64,000 bases of DNA from Citrobacter youngae (lineage in GTDB: Bacteria > Pseudomonadota > Gammaproteobacteria > Enterobacterales > Enterobacteriaceae), in NCBI RefSeq assembly GCF_003818115.1, contig NZ_RPOI01000004.1, positions 62,001-126,000 of the forward strand, given 5' to 3'. The notes beneath the pieces were generated by a model, which saw nothing but the letters and a program-made list of their open reading frames with translations, was not told where the DNA came from and made no database searches. Positions 9,345-17,626 of the stretch are shown here, piece by piece. A program made the translations under genes and the position numbers. The first letter of the stretch is position 1. Each line of letters begins with the position of its first letter.

Positions 9345-9433
9345 ATACCGCTGCCATTCCTTTTCCACAAACAATTATCCCGCTGTGAACTTTATTTTAT
9401 GGTCAGGAAATTAATGCAAGTTTGAGGGATGAC

Positions 9434-10474
9434 ATGAAGCTAAAAAATTATTCACTAATATTACTAATGGGTATGAGTTCCTCGGCGTTCGCCTTAAACG
9501 TCTATAATAAGGACGGAAATACGCTGGATATTTATGGCCGCGTTGAGGGAAAAATTGCGAGTGGCCAGAATTCATTTGCTGGTAGCGAAAGCCGAAGCGA
9601 TCTGGGTGGCCGTGTCGGTATTTATCTCACCCGGGATCTGGACCTTCTGCCAGAAACTAAAATCGTGGGGCGCCTGGAATGGCAGGTGCGTACCGAAAAA
9701 AATGATAACAATACCGGTGAAAGCGATATGGAGGCCCGTTATTCCTATGTCGGCCTGTCAAATAAAACATGGGGCGAGCTGATCACCGGGAGAACCAAGA
9801 ACCCGTTGTATCAGGTGATGAAAATGACCGATAAGTATAAAAACTTCACCCCCAATATCTACAGCTATGGTATTACAACCATTGATGATTCTTACCAGTT
9901 CAACCGACAGGACGGCACCGTTCAGTGGAACGCCAAATTTGCCGGTAACGAAATCCAGCTGGCATGGGTCTCCGGTAACGGCAACAGTGATAACGAAGCG
10001 CTGGATTACGGGGCAATGGCCAGCTATCGTAAGTCTTTCAAATTTGGCGATTTTAGGATTACACCTGCGATAGCGGCCAGTCGTTACAAACGACAGGATG
10101 GCGTAGTGACCACCGATGGGCGTAATCAAAACGATCAAATTATGGGAGGATTACAACTCAGCTATAAAGCCTATGAAGTCGCGGTAACCGCATTGCGTAC
10201 TTCTATTTCTCGCGATAACAAAAGCGATAATAATTATAAAGGGATGGATTCACTCATTTCCTACAATTTTGGCACCGTCAAGGTTCTCACCGGATATAGT
10301 TTTTTAAATGAAGATGGTAAAGATATTGCTGAAAAAGAAGACTGGCGTGCTGAAGCGCAATTAACATTGGCTGAAGATACGTGGTTATCATTTACTTACG
10401 ATAAAGAGTTCGCCAGTAAGAACAAAAAAACCAATGATGACGCGCTCATCGTTGGGCTCCGTTATGATTTCTAA
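9434..10474 (+). CDS. Outer-membrane porin, Gram-negative general porin family
   Basis: A 346-aa beta-barrel precursor. It has a signal peptide (MKLKNYSLILLMGMSSSAFA, cleaved before LNVYNKDG), the OmpC/F-type opening NVYNKDGNTLDIYGRVEG and a C-terminal GLRYDF ending in phenylalanine, the Bam recognition signal. The ATG at 9434 is chosen because GAGG precedes it by 6 bases. It is divergent from the lyase and followed 10 bases later by an SGNH hydrolase. This suggests the pair handles uptake and periplasmic processing of the compound the locus consumes. It is not OmpC, OmpF or PhoE in position or sequence, so I give no symbol. Confidence 0.9.
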   Translation: MKLKNYSLILLMGMSSSAFALNVYNKDGNTLDIYGRVEGKIASGQNSFAGSESRSDLGGRVGIYLTRDLDLLPETKIVGRLEWQVRTEKNDNNTGESDMEARYSYVGLSNKTWGELITGRTKNPLYQVMKMTDKYKNFTPNIYSYGITTIDDSYQFNRQDGTVQWNAKFAGNEIQLAWVSGNGNSDNEALDYGAMASYRKSFKFGDFRITPAIAASRYKRQDGVVTTDGRNQNDQIMGGLQLSYKAYEVAVTALRTSISRDNKSDNNYKGMDSLISYNFGTVKVLTGYSFLNEDGKDIAEKEDWRAEAQLTLAEDTWLSFTYDKEFASKNKKTNDDALIVGLRYDF

Positions 10475-10484
10475 GAGATAAAAA

Positions 10485-11258
10485 ATGAAAAAGATAACAT
10501 TGCTTGCCGCAGCGACGACCCTCGCATTAAGTAGTCTCTGTGCTCACGCGGATACGTTATTAGCACCTTCCGCACATGCGAAAATGGATGGCGAGAATAA
10601 AATTGTCGCGCTTTATGGTAACTCTTTCACTTTCTATAACAATAATATTAATACCCGCCTGCGGGATTTAACGCAGTCCCTACTGCCAGACCATGCCAAA
10701 GGCTATAAGTATCGGGGGATCACGATTTCCAGCGGTCATTTAGGCTGGCAAATTGAGAATATGCGCTATCAGAACACGCTACAGAAATGGGATGTCGTCA
10801 TCCTGCAGGGGAACTCAACAGAAACGATTTCAAAGAAAGAAAGTACCCGACAAAACTTCGTGGACTCTGCAACCCAAATGGCTGAGATGGCGCATAAAGC
10901 CGGTGCAAAAGTTGTCTATTTCATGACCTGGCCGAAAAAAGACAAACCCGAAGATAGCCAAAAACTGGCAGATGCTTATATCTCGATTGCGCAAAAAACG
11001 GGGGGATATGTGGCTCCGGTAGGTCTGGCTTTCGAGAAAGCACGTAAAACGCACCCAGAAATTAACCTGTATTATCATGATGGTGTACATCCTTCGATTT
11101 CTGGAACGTATCTCGCTGCCTGCGTATTCTTCGCTACCCTGTATAACCAGTCTCCAGTCGGCGGCGCGCTCCCTGTTGATACGGACATGACCCCAGCCAC
11201 CGCCAAAGTGTTACAACAGGTAGCATGGGAAACCGTCACCGAGTTCCAAAAGTCATAA
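10485..11258 (+). CDS. Periplasmic SGNH/GDSL-type hydrolase
   Basis: A 257-aa secreted protein with signal peptide (cleavage near LCAHA-DTL). SGNH blocks can be read: nucleophile serine in ALYGNSFTFY (block I), ITISSGHLGW (block II, Gly), VVILQGNS (block III, Asn) and YHDGVHPSISG (block V, Asp and His). The GNSF form resembles the DUF4886-type branch. Members are esterases or deacetylases on glycans and small esters. It lies in the porin operon, so a role in deacylating an incoming substrate is plausible but unproven. Confidence 0.82.
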   Translation: MKKITLLAAATTLALSSLCAHADTLLAPSAHAKMDGENKIVALYGNSFTFYNNNINTRLRDLTQSLLPDHAKGYKYRGITISSGHLGWQIENMRYQNTLQKWDVVILQGNSTETISKKESTRQNFVDSATQMAEMAHKAGAKVVYFMTWPKKDKPEDSQKLADAYISIAQKTGGYVAPVGLAFEKARKTHPEINLYYHDGVHPSISGTYLAACVFFATLYNQSPVGGALPVDTDMTPATAKVLQQVAWETVTEFQKS

Positions 11259-11281
11259 TCACCGGGTTATTCGTTCCCAAC

Positions 11282-11303
11282 ACGCCGGCAATCGTACCGG
11301 CGT
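11282..11303 (+). terminator. Hairpin after the SGNH hydrolase gene
   Basis: Arms acgccgg and ccggcgt with an 8-base loop, followed by aaaac rather than a T-run. It is a stable stem at the operon end and only a weak candidate for an intrinsic terminator. Confidence 0.4.
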
Positions 11304-11344
11304 AAAACACATTATCCCCCATCTATTCCTTAGCACCCTACGCA

Positions 11345-11363
11345 AATAAGAATTATTTTCATT
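11345..11363. promoter_or_regulatory. Possible Fur box upstream of sitA
   Basis: aataagaattattttcatt matches about 11 of 19 positions of the Fur consensus. The position, about 80 bases before sitA, is reasonable and sit operons are known Fur targets. The match alone is weak. Confidence 0.4.
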
Positions 11364-11384
11364 TATTTATGCCATGTGCTATAT

Positions 11385-11404
11385 AACATAGCAAAGGCTA
11401 TATT
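11385..11404. promoter_or_regulatory. MntR operator upstream of sitA
   Basis: aacatagcaaaggctatatt is a near-perfect copy of the enterobacterial MntR palindrome (AACATAGC-N4-GCTATGTT), with one mismatch. It lies 36 bases before the sitA start and predicts manganese repression of the operon. Confidence 0.8.
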
Positions 11405-11440
11405 CGATGATAAATTAACCACTTTGTTGTGAGGGATACT

Positions 11441-12358
11441 ATGCCGCATCTGCCTCGTCTGAAGTCAGTTCTCCTTGCCAGCCTGTTGACGGCACTTACG
11501 CTGTCGCCTGCCTGGGCGAAAGAAAAGTTCAAGGTCATCACGACGTTTACGATCATTGCTGATATGGCAAGCAATGTGGCAGGCGATGCGGCAGACGTCA
11601 GTTCAATCACCAAACCCGGGGCAGAGATTCACGAATACCAGCCCACGCCAGGCGACATTAAGCGGGCGCAGGGCGCGCAGTTAATTCTCTCTAATGGTCT
11701 CAATCTGGAACTCTGGTTTACCCGCTTCTACCAACATCTGTCCGGCGTACCGGAAGTGATGGTCTCAAACGGCGTAAAACCGATGGGCATCAGCGAAGGG
11801 CCATACAATGGAAAACCCAATCCGCATGCCTGGATGTCAGCAGACAACGCACTGATTTACGTGGATAACATTCGCGATGCGTTAATGAAATATGACCCGG
11901 AAAACGCAGCGACCTACCAGAAGAATGCCGATCGCTATAAAGCAGAAATTCAGCAAACGCTCGCGCCGCTCCAGGCCGAACTTGCCAAAATTCCTGCCGA
12001 TAAACGCTGGCTGGTCACTAGCGAAGGGGCGTTCTCCTATCTGGCGCGCGATAACGACCTGAAAGAACTGTACTTATGGCCGATCAACGCCGATCAACAA
12101 GGTACGCCGAAGCAGGTACGCAAGGTGATCGATACCTTACGTGCGCATCAGATCCCCACGGTATTTAGCGAAAGTACCGTGTCCGACAAACCCGCGCGTC
12201 AGGTAGCCCGGGAGTCTGGCGCACATTACGGCGGCGTGCTGTACGTCGATTCACTCAGCGCTGCCGACGGCCCGGTCCCGACCTATCTGGATCTACTGCG
12301 CGTCACCACACAAACCATTGTTAACGGCATCAATAACGGCCTTGGGAGTCAACCATGA
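11441..12358 (+). CDS. sitA: SitA, periplasmic Mn2+/Fe2+-binding protein
   Basis: The solute receptor of the SitABCD ABC importer. The 305-aa protein has a signal peptide ending SPAWA. Family metal-site regions are visible around [12 protein letters not shown] and [10 protein letters not shown], with later acidic ligands near [10 protein letters not shown] and YVDSLS. The ATG at 11441 follows GAGGG; an upstream GTG is less likely. The gene overlaps sitB by 4 bases (ATGA). MntR-type and weaker Fur-type sites precede it. In Salmonella the same operon lies beside fhlA at the edge of SPI-1. Confidence 0.95.
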   Translation: MPHLPRLKSVLLASLLTALTLSPAWAKEKFKVITTFTIIADMASNVAGDAADVSSITKPGAEIHEYQPTPGDIKRAQGAQLILSNGLNLELWFTRFYQHLSGVPEVMVSNGVKPMGISEGPYNGKPNPHAWMSADNALIYVDNIRDALMKYDPENAATYQKNADRYKAEIQQTLAPLQAELAKIPADKRWLVTSEGAFSYLARDNDLKELYLWPINADQQGTPKQVRKVIDTLRAHQIPTVFSESTVSDKPARQVARESGAHYGGVLYVDSLSAADGPVPTYLDLLRVTTQTIVNGINNGLGSQP

Positions 12359-13170
12359 GTCAATCTGCGATTACCGTGAATCAGGTTACGGTGACGTATC
12401 GCAACGGCCACACCGCACTGCGGGATGCTACGTTTCAGGTTCCGGGCGGCTCGATTGCCGCGCTGGTTGGTGTCAACGGTTCCGGGAAATCAACACTGTT
12501 TAAGGCGTTGATGGGGTTTGTCCGGCTGGCACAGGGGGAAATCTCTATCCTGCAACAGCCGGTCAACAAGGCGCTAAAACAGAATCTGATTGCTTATGTG
12601 CCCCAGTCTGAAGAGGTGGACTGGTCATTTCCGGTACTGGTGGAAGATGTGGTCATGATGGGACGTTTTGGCCATATGGGCTGGCTGCGTCGGCCAAAGG
12701 CGCACGATCACGCCTGCGTGGATGCTGCACTGGCGCGGGTCGATATGCTGGAATATCGCCATCGCCAGATTGGTGAACTGTCCGGTGGTCAGAAAAAACG
12801 CGTTTTCCTGGCAAGGGCCATTGCACAAGATGGGCAGGTCATTTTACTGGATGAACCCTTCACCGGCGTGGATGTAAAAACCGAGGCCCGTATCATCGAC
12901 CTGCTGCGCGAATTGCGTGATGAGGGCCGAACCATGCTGGTCTCCACCCATAACCTGGGCTCGGTCACCGAGTTTTGTGATTACACGGTAATGATTAAAG
13001 GCACCGTGCTGGCAAGCGGTCCAACTGACACCACCTTTACCACCGAGAACCTTGAACAGGCATTTAGCGGCGTTCTGCGTCACGTCGCATTGAGTGGGGG
13101 TGAGCAGCATGTGATTACCGATGATGAGCGCCCGTTTATTTCGCGCCGCGCGGCACGCGAGGGGGAATAG
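12355..13170 (+). CDS. sitB: SitB, ABC transporter ATP-binding protein (Mn/Fe)
   Basis: A 271-aa ATPase with Walker [11 protein letters not shown]-loop VPQSEEVDW, signature [14 protein letters not shown], Walker [13 protein letters not shown] and switch histidine STHNLG. It powers SitABCD import. It overlaps sitA by 4 bases and ends 2 bases before sitC, so the four genes are translationally coupled. Confidence 0.95.
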   Translation: MSQSAITVNQVTVTYRNGHTALRDATFQVPGGSIAALVGVNGSGKSTLFKALMGFVRLAQGEISILQQPVNKALKQNLIAYVPQSEEVDWSFPVLVEDVVMMGRFGHMGWLRRPKAHDHACVDAALARVDMLEYRHRQIGELSGGQKKRVFLARAIAQDGQVILLDEPFTGVDVKTEARIIDLLRELRDEGRTMLVSTHNLGSVTEFCDYTVMIKGTVLASGPTDTTFTTENLEQAFSGVLRHVALSGGEQHVITDDERPFISRRAAREGE

Positions 13171-13172
13171 TC

Positions 13173-14036
13173 ATGAACTGGCTGACAGAACCCTTTGGTT
13201 ACCAGTACATGCTCAACGCCATGTGGGTTTCGGCGATGGTCGGCGGCCTGTGCGCGTTCCTCTCATGCTACCTGATGCTCAAAGGCTGGTCGCTTATTGG
13301 CGATGCGCTATCGCATTCCATCGTCCCCGGTGTTGCCGGGGCATATATGTTAGGGCTTCCCTTCGCGCTGGGGGCATTTCTTTCCGGGGGACTGGCTGCG
13401 GGCAGTATGCTGTTTCTCAATCAGCGCTCACGCCTGAAAGAAGATGCGATTATCGGACTGATTTTTTCGTCTTTTTTCGGTATCGGGCTGTTTATGGTGT
13501 CGCTCAATCCGATGTCGGTGAACATCCAGACCATTATTCTCGGTAACGTGCTGGCGATTGCGCCGGAAGATATTTTGCAACTGGCGATCATCGGCGTCAT
13601 CTCACTGACTATCCTGCTGCTGAAGTGGAAAGACCTGATGGTGGTCTTTTTCGATGAAAACCATGCACGCTCTATTGGTCTGAATCCTGGTCGGCTGAAG
13701 CTGCTATTTTTTACGCTGCTCTCCGTTTCCACCGTTGCTGCACTGCAAACCGTCGGCGCATTTCTGGTCATTTGCCTGGTGGTCACGCCTGGCGCGACCG
13801 CATGGCTGTTGACCGATCGTTTTCCTCGTCTGCTGACGATCGCTGTAGCTATCGGTAGCCTGACCAGCTTTTTCGGCGCCTGGCTGAGCTACTGGCTGGA
13901 CGGCGCAACCGGCGGAATTATCGTCGTACTGCAAACACTGTTATTCCTGCTGGCGTTCGTTTTTGCGCCCAAACACGGTCTGCTGGCAAACCGCCGCCGC
14001 GCCCGGCAGGTGAACAAGGAGTCCTCATGTTCTTAA
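13173..14036 (+). CDS. sitC: SitC, ABC transporter permease (Mn/Fe)
   Basis: A 287-aa polytopic permease of the ABC-3 (metal) family. Diagnostic stretches are GWSLIGDALSHSIVPGVA and LQTVGAFLVICLVVTPGATAWLL. It pairs with SitD to form the membrane channel. Its last 10 bases overlap the sitD start. Confidence 0.95.
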   Translation: MNWLTEPFGYQYMLNAMWVSAMVGGLCAFLSCYLMLKGWSLIGDALSHSIVPGVAGAYMLGLPFALGAFLSGGLAAGSMLFLNQRSRLKEDAIIGLIFSSFFGIGLFMVSLNPMSVNIQTIILGNVLAIAPEDILQLAIIGVISLTILLLKWKDLMVVFFDENHARSIGLNPGRLKLLFFTLLSVSTVAALQTVGAFLVICLVVTPGATAWLLTDRFPRLLTIAVAIGSLTSFFGAWLSYWLDGATGGIIVVLQTLLFLLAFVFAPKHGLLANRRRARQVNKESSCS

Positions 14037-14878
14037 CCACATTACTGGAACCCTTTCAGTTCAGCTTTATGGTCAACGCGCTGACCATCTCCGTTATCGT
14101 CGCCGTCCCCTGCGCGCTGCTGTCGGTATTTTTGGTGTTGAAAGGTTGGGCGCTGATGGGGGATGCCATGAGCCATGCGGTCTTTCCGGGGATTGTACTG
14201 GCCTGGATTGCGGGTATTCCGCTGGCGATTGGCGCTTTTGTCGCCGGATTGTTCTGCGCGGTCGCCACCGGGTATCTTGACGATAATAGCCGTATCAAGC
14301 GCGATACCCTGATGGGGATCGTCTTTTCCGGTATGTTTGGCGCCGGACTGGTGCTGTATGTGTCAATCCAGTCTGAAATTCATCTGGACCATATTTTGTT
14401 CGGTGACATGCTGGGCGTTTCGCTGGGCGACATTGCGCAGACTGCGGTTATCGCTTTGGGGATAGCGCTTATCATCGGGCTTAAATGGAAAGATCTGCTA
14501 CTGCATGCGTTCGATCCGCACCAGGCAAAGGCCAGCGGTCTTAACACCACACAGCTGCATTATGGTCTGCTGTGTATGATAGCCCTGACTATCGTCGCGA
14601 CGCTAAAGTCGGTAGGTATTATTTTGTCGATCTCCTTGCTGATTGCCCCCGGTGCGATTGCGATTTTAATGACGCGCAGGTTCGCCCAGGCATTATTACT
14701 GGCTACCGCCATATCGGTTGCAACGTCATTTCTGGGTGTATACCTGTCATTTTTCATCGACAGTGCCCCCGCGCCGACCATAGTCGTTTTATTTTCCCTG
14801 CTGTTTGTCATCACCTTTATTTATTCAACGCTGCGCGATCGGCGTTTAGAGAATCAACTTCAGCTGCATGATGTATAA
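14027..14878 (+). CDS. sitD: SitD, ABC transporter permease (Mn/Fe)
   Basis: A 283-aa paralogue of SitC with the same ABC-3 signatures (GWALMGDAMSHAVFPGI, LKSVGIILSISLLIAPGAIAILM). It overlaps sitC, which is usual for this operon. It is the last backbone-like gene before the mobile DNA; no clear terminator follows in 14879-15065. Confidence 0.95.
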   Translation: MFLTTLLEPFQFSFMVNALTISVIVAVPCALLSVFLVLKGWALMGDAMSHAVFPGIVLAWIAGIPLAIGAFVAGLFCAVATGYLDDNSRIKRDTLMGIVFSGMFGAGLVLYVSIQSEIHLDHILFGDMLGVSLGDIAQTAVIALGIALIIGLKWKDLLLHAFDPHQAKASGLNTTQLHYGLLCMIALTIVATLKSVGIILSISLLIAPGAIAILMTRRFAQALLLATAISVATSFLGVYLSFFIDSAPAPTIVVLFSLLFVITFIYSTLRDRRLENQLQLHDV

Positions 14879-15065
14879 ATAATGCTTCATGATATGTCAG
14901 CTAATGATGCTTATGCCTCTAAAACCTCGTTTCCGCATCCTGACGGGTATTATCGATATTCAATAAGATAAAAAAGAGTAACCACGAAATGAATGAGTAA
15001 TTTGATACAAACTTCACCAGCCACACTTCAATGGTACATTGGGGTGTGGTGTAAATAGACCCGTT

Positions 15066-15588
15066 TTAGTTCCAGGCATTTTTTGAGATCCCGGCCAGAT
15101 AATAGTGCTGTCGGTATTCCTCCGGTGTCATATTGTTCAGTGATTCATGCGGGCGTTCACAGTTATATTCAGATAACCATTTCTCCGTGATTTCCCGCAC
15201 TTCATTCAGCATTCTGAACAGATAAAAATCGGGTATTTCTGTACGGTATGTTCGGTTAAAGCGCTCAATAAAAGCGTTCTGTGTCGGCTTACCCGGCTGG
15301 ATAAACTCCAGTTTTACTGCATGTTTCTCTGTCCATTCAGCCAGTGCCAGTGAGATAAATTCCGGACCATTATCCATGCGTAGCGTGACCGGATCGCCGC
15401 GATTTGCCGCGATCCTGTCGAGCACACGGACCACGCGCAGAGCTGGCTGATTCAGTTCGATTTCAATCGACAACGCCTCACGGTTAAAGTCATCAACGAC
15501 ATTGAACGTGCGAAAACGACGGCCACAGACCTGGGTATCAGGCATAAAGTCGACAGACCAGTTCTGGTTCAGACTCCGGCAGGCCCGA
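15066..15588 (-). pseudogene. IS3-family transposase OrfB, 3' fragment
   Basis: About 170 codons of the C-terminal catalytic part of an IS3-family OrfB. The retroviral-type integrase core is recognisable: first Asp in NWSVDFMPDT, second in RMDNGPEF, the Glu in NAFIERFNRTYR, then the family tail YNCERPHESLNNMTPEEYR. The N-terminal half of OrfB and all of OrfA are missing. In the same open frame it is fused directly to remnants of an integrase gene (junction near 15588, LLRRA|CRSLNQNW), so the insertion or a later deletion replaced the integrase 3' part. It is not mobile on its own. Confidence 0.8.
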
Positions 15589-15841
15589 CGGAGAAGCTTT
15601 AATTCGTGGAGTTTAAAACGTGCAGCAAACGAGAGAAGTTGTGGAAAGTTACCAATTTTAAACTGAACAAGTTTACCAGTCGGGGACTCGCGTAACGGTA
15701 GGAAAAAGACTTCATCCAGGTGGCACCACATGAGAGACGTAAACCACGATTTTCGCCCACGTCAGCTTCATCTTTGCCACCAGGCTTCATCATTTTTACC
15801 GCTTTAAACGAAAGTGGCTTTCCCTCTTGTTTTACTACCAT
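15589..15841 (-). pseudogene. P4-type tyrosine integrase, broken 5' fragment
   Basis: The N-terminal arm-binding region of a P4-like (DUF4102-type) integrase: MVVKQEGKPLSFKAVKMMKP, then ENRGLRLSCGAT. After a one-base frameshift near 15685 it continues as SPTGKLVQFKIGNFPQL and KLHELKLLRRA. The catalytic domain is gone, replaced by the IS3 fragment. The start follows ggag and lies 189 bases from the 14-bp core in mutS. That is close to the spacing of the intact island integrase at its end (202 bases), and both genes face the same way. It is therefore probably a relic of an earlier element at the same target. It belongs to a different integrase family from the intact gene. Confidence 0.75.
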
Positions 15842-15872
15842 AAAGACTCCGTTATCATGCACCTTATGCAGT

Positions 15873-15906
15873 CATGAATTCCTACTGTTAACTGTAGGAT
15901 TTCATG
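15873..15906. repeat. Inverted repeat between integrase relic and mutS 5' end
   Basis: Arms catgaattcctac and gtaggatttcatg pair at 12 of 13 positions around an 8-base loop. The repeat lies between the old integrase start and the orphaned mutS start, where an operator or integrase accessory site would be expected. Function not known. Confidence 0.5.
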
Positions 15907-15993
15907 ATATTCGATGAGACAACGTGAAACCTAATGATAACCATAAAATTCACTAACTCATTAAAAATTAAGAAATATGGACATCACACTCCA

Positions 15994-16068
15994 ATGAGTA
16001 CAATAGAAAATCTAGACTCTCACACCCCCATGATGCAGCAGTACAAATCAACAACCTTAACCTATTGA
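15994..16068 (+). pseudogene. Orphaned 5' end of mutS
   Basis: An ORF of 24 codons begins [17 protein letters not shown], which closely resembles the E. coli MutS start as I recall it ([17 protein letters not shown]). After the 14-bp core it runs into island sequence and stops. It is the former mutS start, cut off when the island integrated; the functional gene now begins at 35959 with a different N-terminus. Confidence 0.85.
16030..16043. repeat. attL core
   Basis: atgatgcagcagta, identical to 36001-36014. Similarity extends upstream (cacac-cc- on both sides) because both flanks encode H-T-P. This is the presumed crossover region of the island integrase. Confidence 0.8.
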
Positions 16069-16103
16069 TTTTAAATCAATATAAATTCTATTATTAAATT
16101 CAA

Positions 16104-16124
16104 GCTACAAATGAGCTACAAATT
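16104..16124. repeat. Arm-type repeat at the left end of the island
   Basis: A 21-base repeat containing two copies of gctacaaat (gctacaaatg then agctacaaatt). It matches 35857-35877 at 20 of 21 positions in the same orientation. It lies 60 bases inside attL and is a candidate arm-binding site for the integrase. Confidence 0.65.
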
Positions 16125-16126
16125 AC

Positions 16127-16150
16127 AAAAGCGATATACATATCGCTTTT
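16127..16150. terminator. Bidirectional terminator at the island's left end
   Basis: Perfect 10-base arms aaaagcgata and tatcgctttt with a 4-base loop and T-runs for both strands. It would stop the orphan gene at 16218 on the minus strand and also transcripts from the old mutS promoter entering the island. Confidence 0.75.
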
Positions 16151-16217
16151 ACATAGGTTTTATTAAATTATGAGTATGATATTCTCCATGGATTCAGAAA
16201 ATATTTATCAAAAAATA

Positions 16218-16586
16218 TCAAAGTCTTTTCTTGCTCTGTTTTATTTCACTTTTTAAATTTTCTGACATAACTGGAGAAAGAACGCTTTCTTCTTTTTTTG
16301 CAATTAAAGCCGGTATATTTATATTATCACAATCAAGATTATCTCCCCACCAATGCATGAATTTGTTCACTGCAGGTGTCATACCCTCTTTAACCTCATG
16401 ATATTCATCATTAGTAAAAATAGAGGATATTAACTTCAAGTTATCAACTTCGATTTTCCTTACAACTATTATAAATATATCTTCTGTAGGAAACAAATCA
16501 GTTTCTTCCAAGGTAATATTTAAGTTATCAAGTATCTCACTCATAAGTACATTAACCTCATTGAATGCTTTTTCATATTTACCCAT
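16218..16586 (-). CDS. Hypothetical protein with basic C-terminal tail
   Basis: A 122-aa soluble, acidic protein (MGKYEKAFNEVNVLMSEILDN...) that I do not recognise. The start is chosen because AGGAG precedes it by 7 bases; an upstream in-frame start lacks a site. No signal peptide or membrane segment is seen. The C-terminus (LSPVMSENLKSEIKQSKKRL) ends in a Pro-Val ... Lys-Lys-Arg-Leu pattern shared with three other island proteins. It is the first gene inside the left end, followed by the bidirectional terminator at 16127. Confidence 0.7.
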   Translation of the reverse strand: MGKYEKAFNEVNVLMSEILDNLNITLEETDLFPTEDIFIIVVRKIEVDNLKLISSIFTNDEYHEVKEGMTPAVNKFMHWWGDNLDCDNINIPALIAKKEESVLSPVMSENLKSEIKQSKKRL

Positions 16587-17626
16587 TATGACGCTCCTTT
16601 TATTTGCATTATTGCCAAACATTAGATAGAGGATATATTTTAAATGTCAAGTATAAAACAATAAAAAATTTATAAATATTTTTATTATTACAGACATGAA
16701 ATACAAAATCTTAATTGAGGTATAATCTCATATGGATAGCCTCCTTTGGTTTTACACCCTGATCCAGATATCATATATAAATGTTTTTTTGCTCGTAATG
16801 CACACAATCGAAGCAGAAATTTCAGCACTTCGCCTGCACTACAGGAGAAGCTTTTAAAAACATTACAAGCGAAGCTTTCAGCATTTTTGAAAACACAACT
16901 GCTACATTATTTTTTCTTTATTATAACTGAAGCAAGGGCTAACTCTGCGAAGCCGCTGCGCTTGCTTCTTCGAGTTCCCCTTGCTTTTCTTCCCTTCGGT
17001 TAGAAAAGACAGCAAACCTCTGCCAACCTTGCATATCAATAATTTTACTCAGGAAAATATCATATATACTTCTCTTAAGCATTTCTTCCAAAAATAACCC
17101 CCTCACTTTACAAACGACTTGACACATCATTTTAGCTTGCCCCCCTATTCGTTTAGAATATTAACACCCGATGAATTTTAATGACCAAGTAAAGATTTTC
17201 ACCATGACAAAAAAATTAATAACTAAACGTGATGTAAGTATATTAAGACAGTTTTTTGATTACAAATTTTTGTATCTTTTGCTTTATCTTCCTGTAAATA
17301 TGCAAGAAGAGGATAGAGTGAAGGATACAGAAAATTCTCACAGTTATGTAGTATGGAACTCACTTGGTGTTAGTCCGAGTAGTAGAAATTCACCCAGACA
17401 AACATTAACAGCTATACAGCAATTATGCCTATGACCGTGACTCCATTGAGGACCGACGACTGACATCAACAACCCTGTTACAAGGCACTTACCCCATGAG
17501 TCATTGCACTTGCTGAGCTAAACGAACACACTAAAATCAGATAATAATTAATCGCTTTCTAAGCTCGTAACAAGCGGAACTTTAAGGCAAAATAGGGCTA
17601 CCATCCTAATTCACGAAGTTACGCTA
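16587..17626. other. 1.0-kb AT-rich region with no supported gene
   Basis: Mostly AT-rich DNA with short ORFs that lack good ribosome sites or recognisable sequence (for example 16746-17003 and 17171-17434). A GC-richer patch at about 16926-17000 is rich in cttc and ctgcg motifs and can encode the peptide PLRLLLRVPLAFLPFG; I have an uncertain memory of similar peptides in plasmid DNA. The promoter for hsdMSR must lie near the right side. Confidence 0.4.

Larger units (their letters stand above)
9029..9433. promoter_or_regulatory. Divergent control region between lyase and porin
   Basis: A 405-base AT-rich region with no gene. It carries three of the four 17-bp palindromes of this locus: two near the lyase, 34 bases apart, and one near the porin. 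Several A/T tracts (9230-9300) would suit bent or H-NS-bound DNA. Confidence 0.6.

Noticed and set aside
17171-17434. 87-codon ORF upstream of hsdM
   Set aside because: No ribosome site and no recognisable sequence; very AT-rich setting makes chance ORFs likely.
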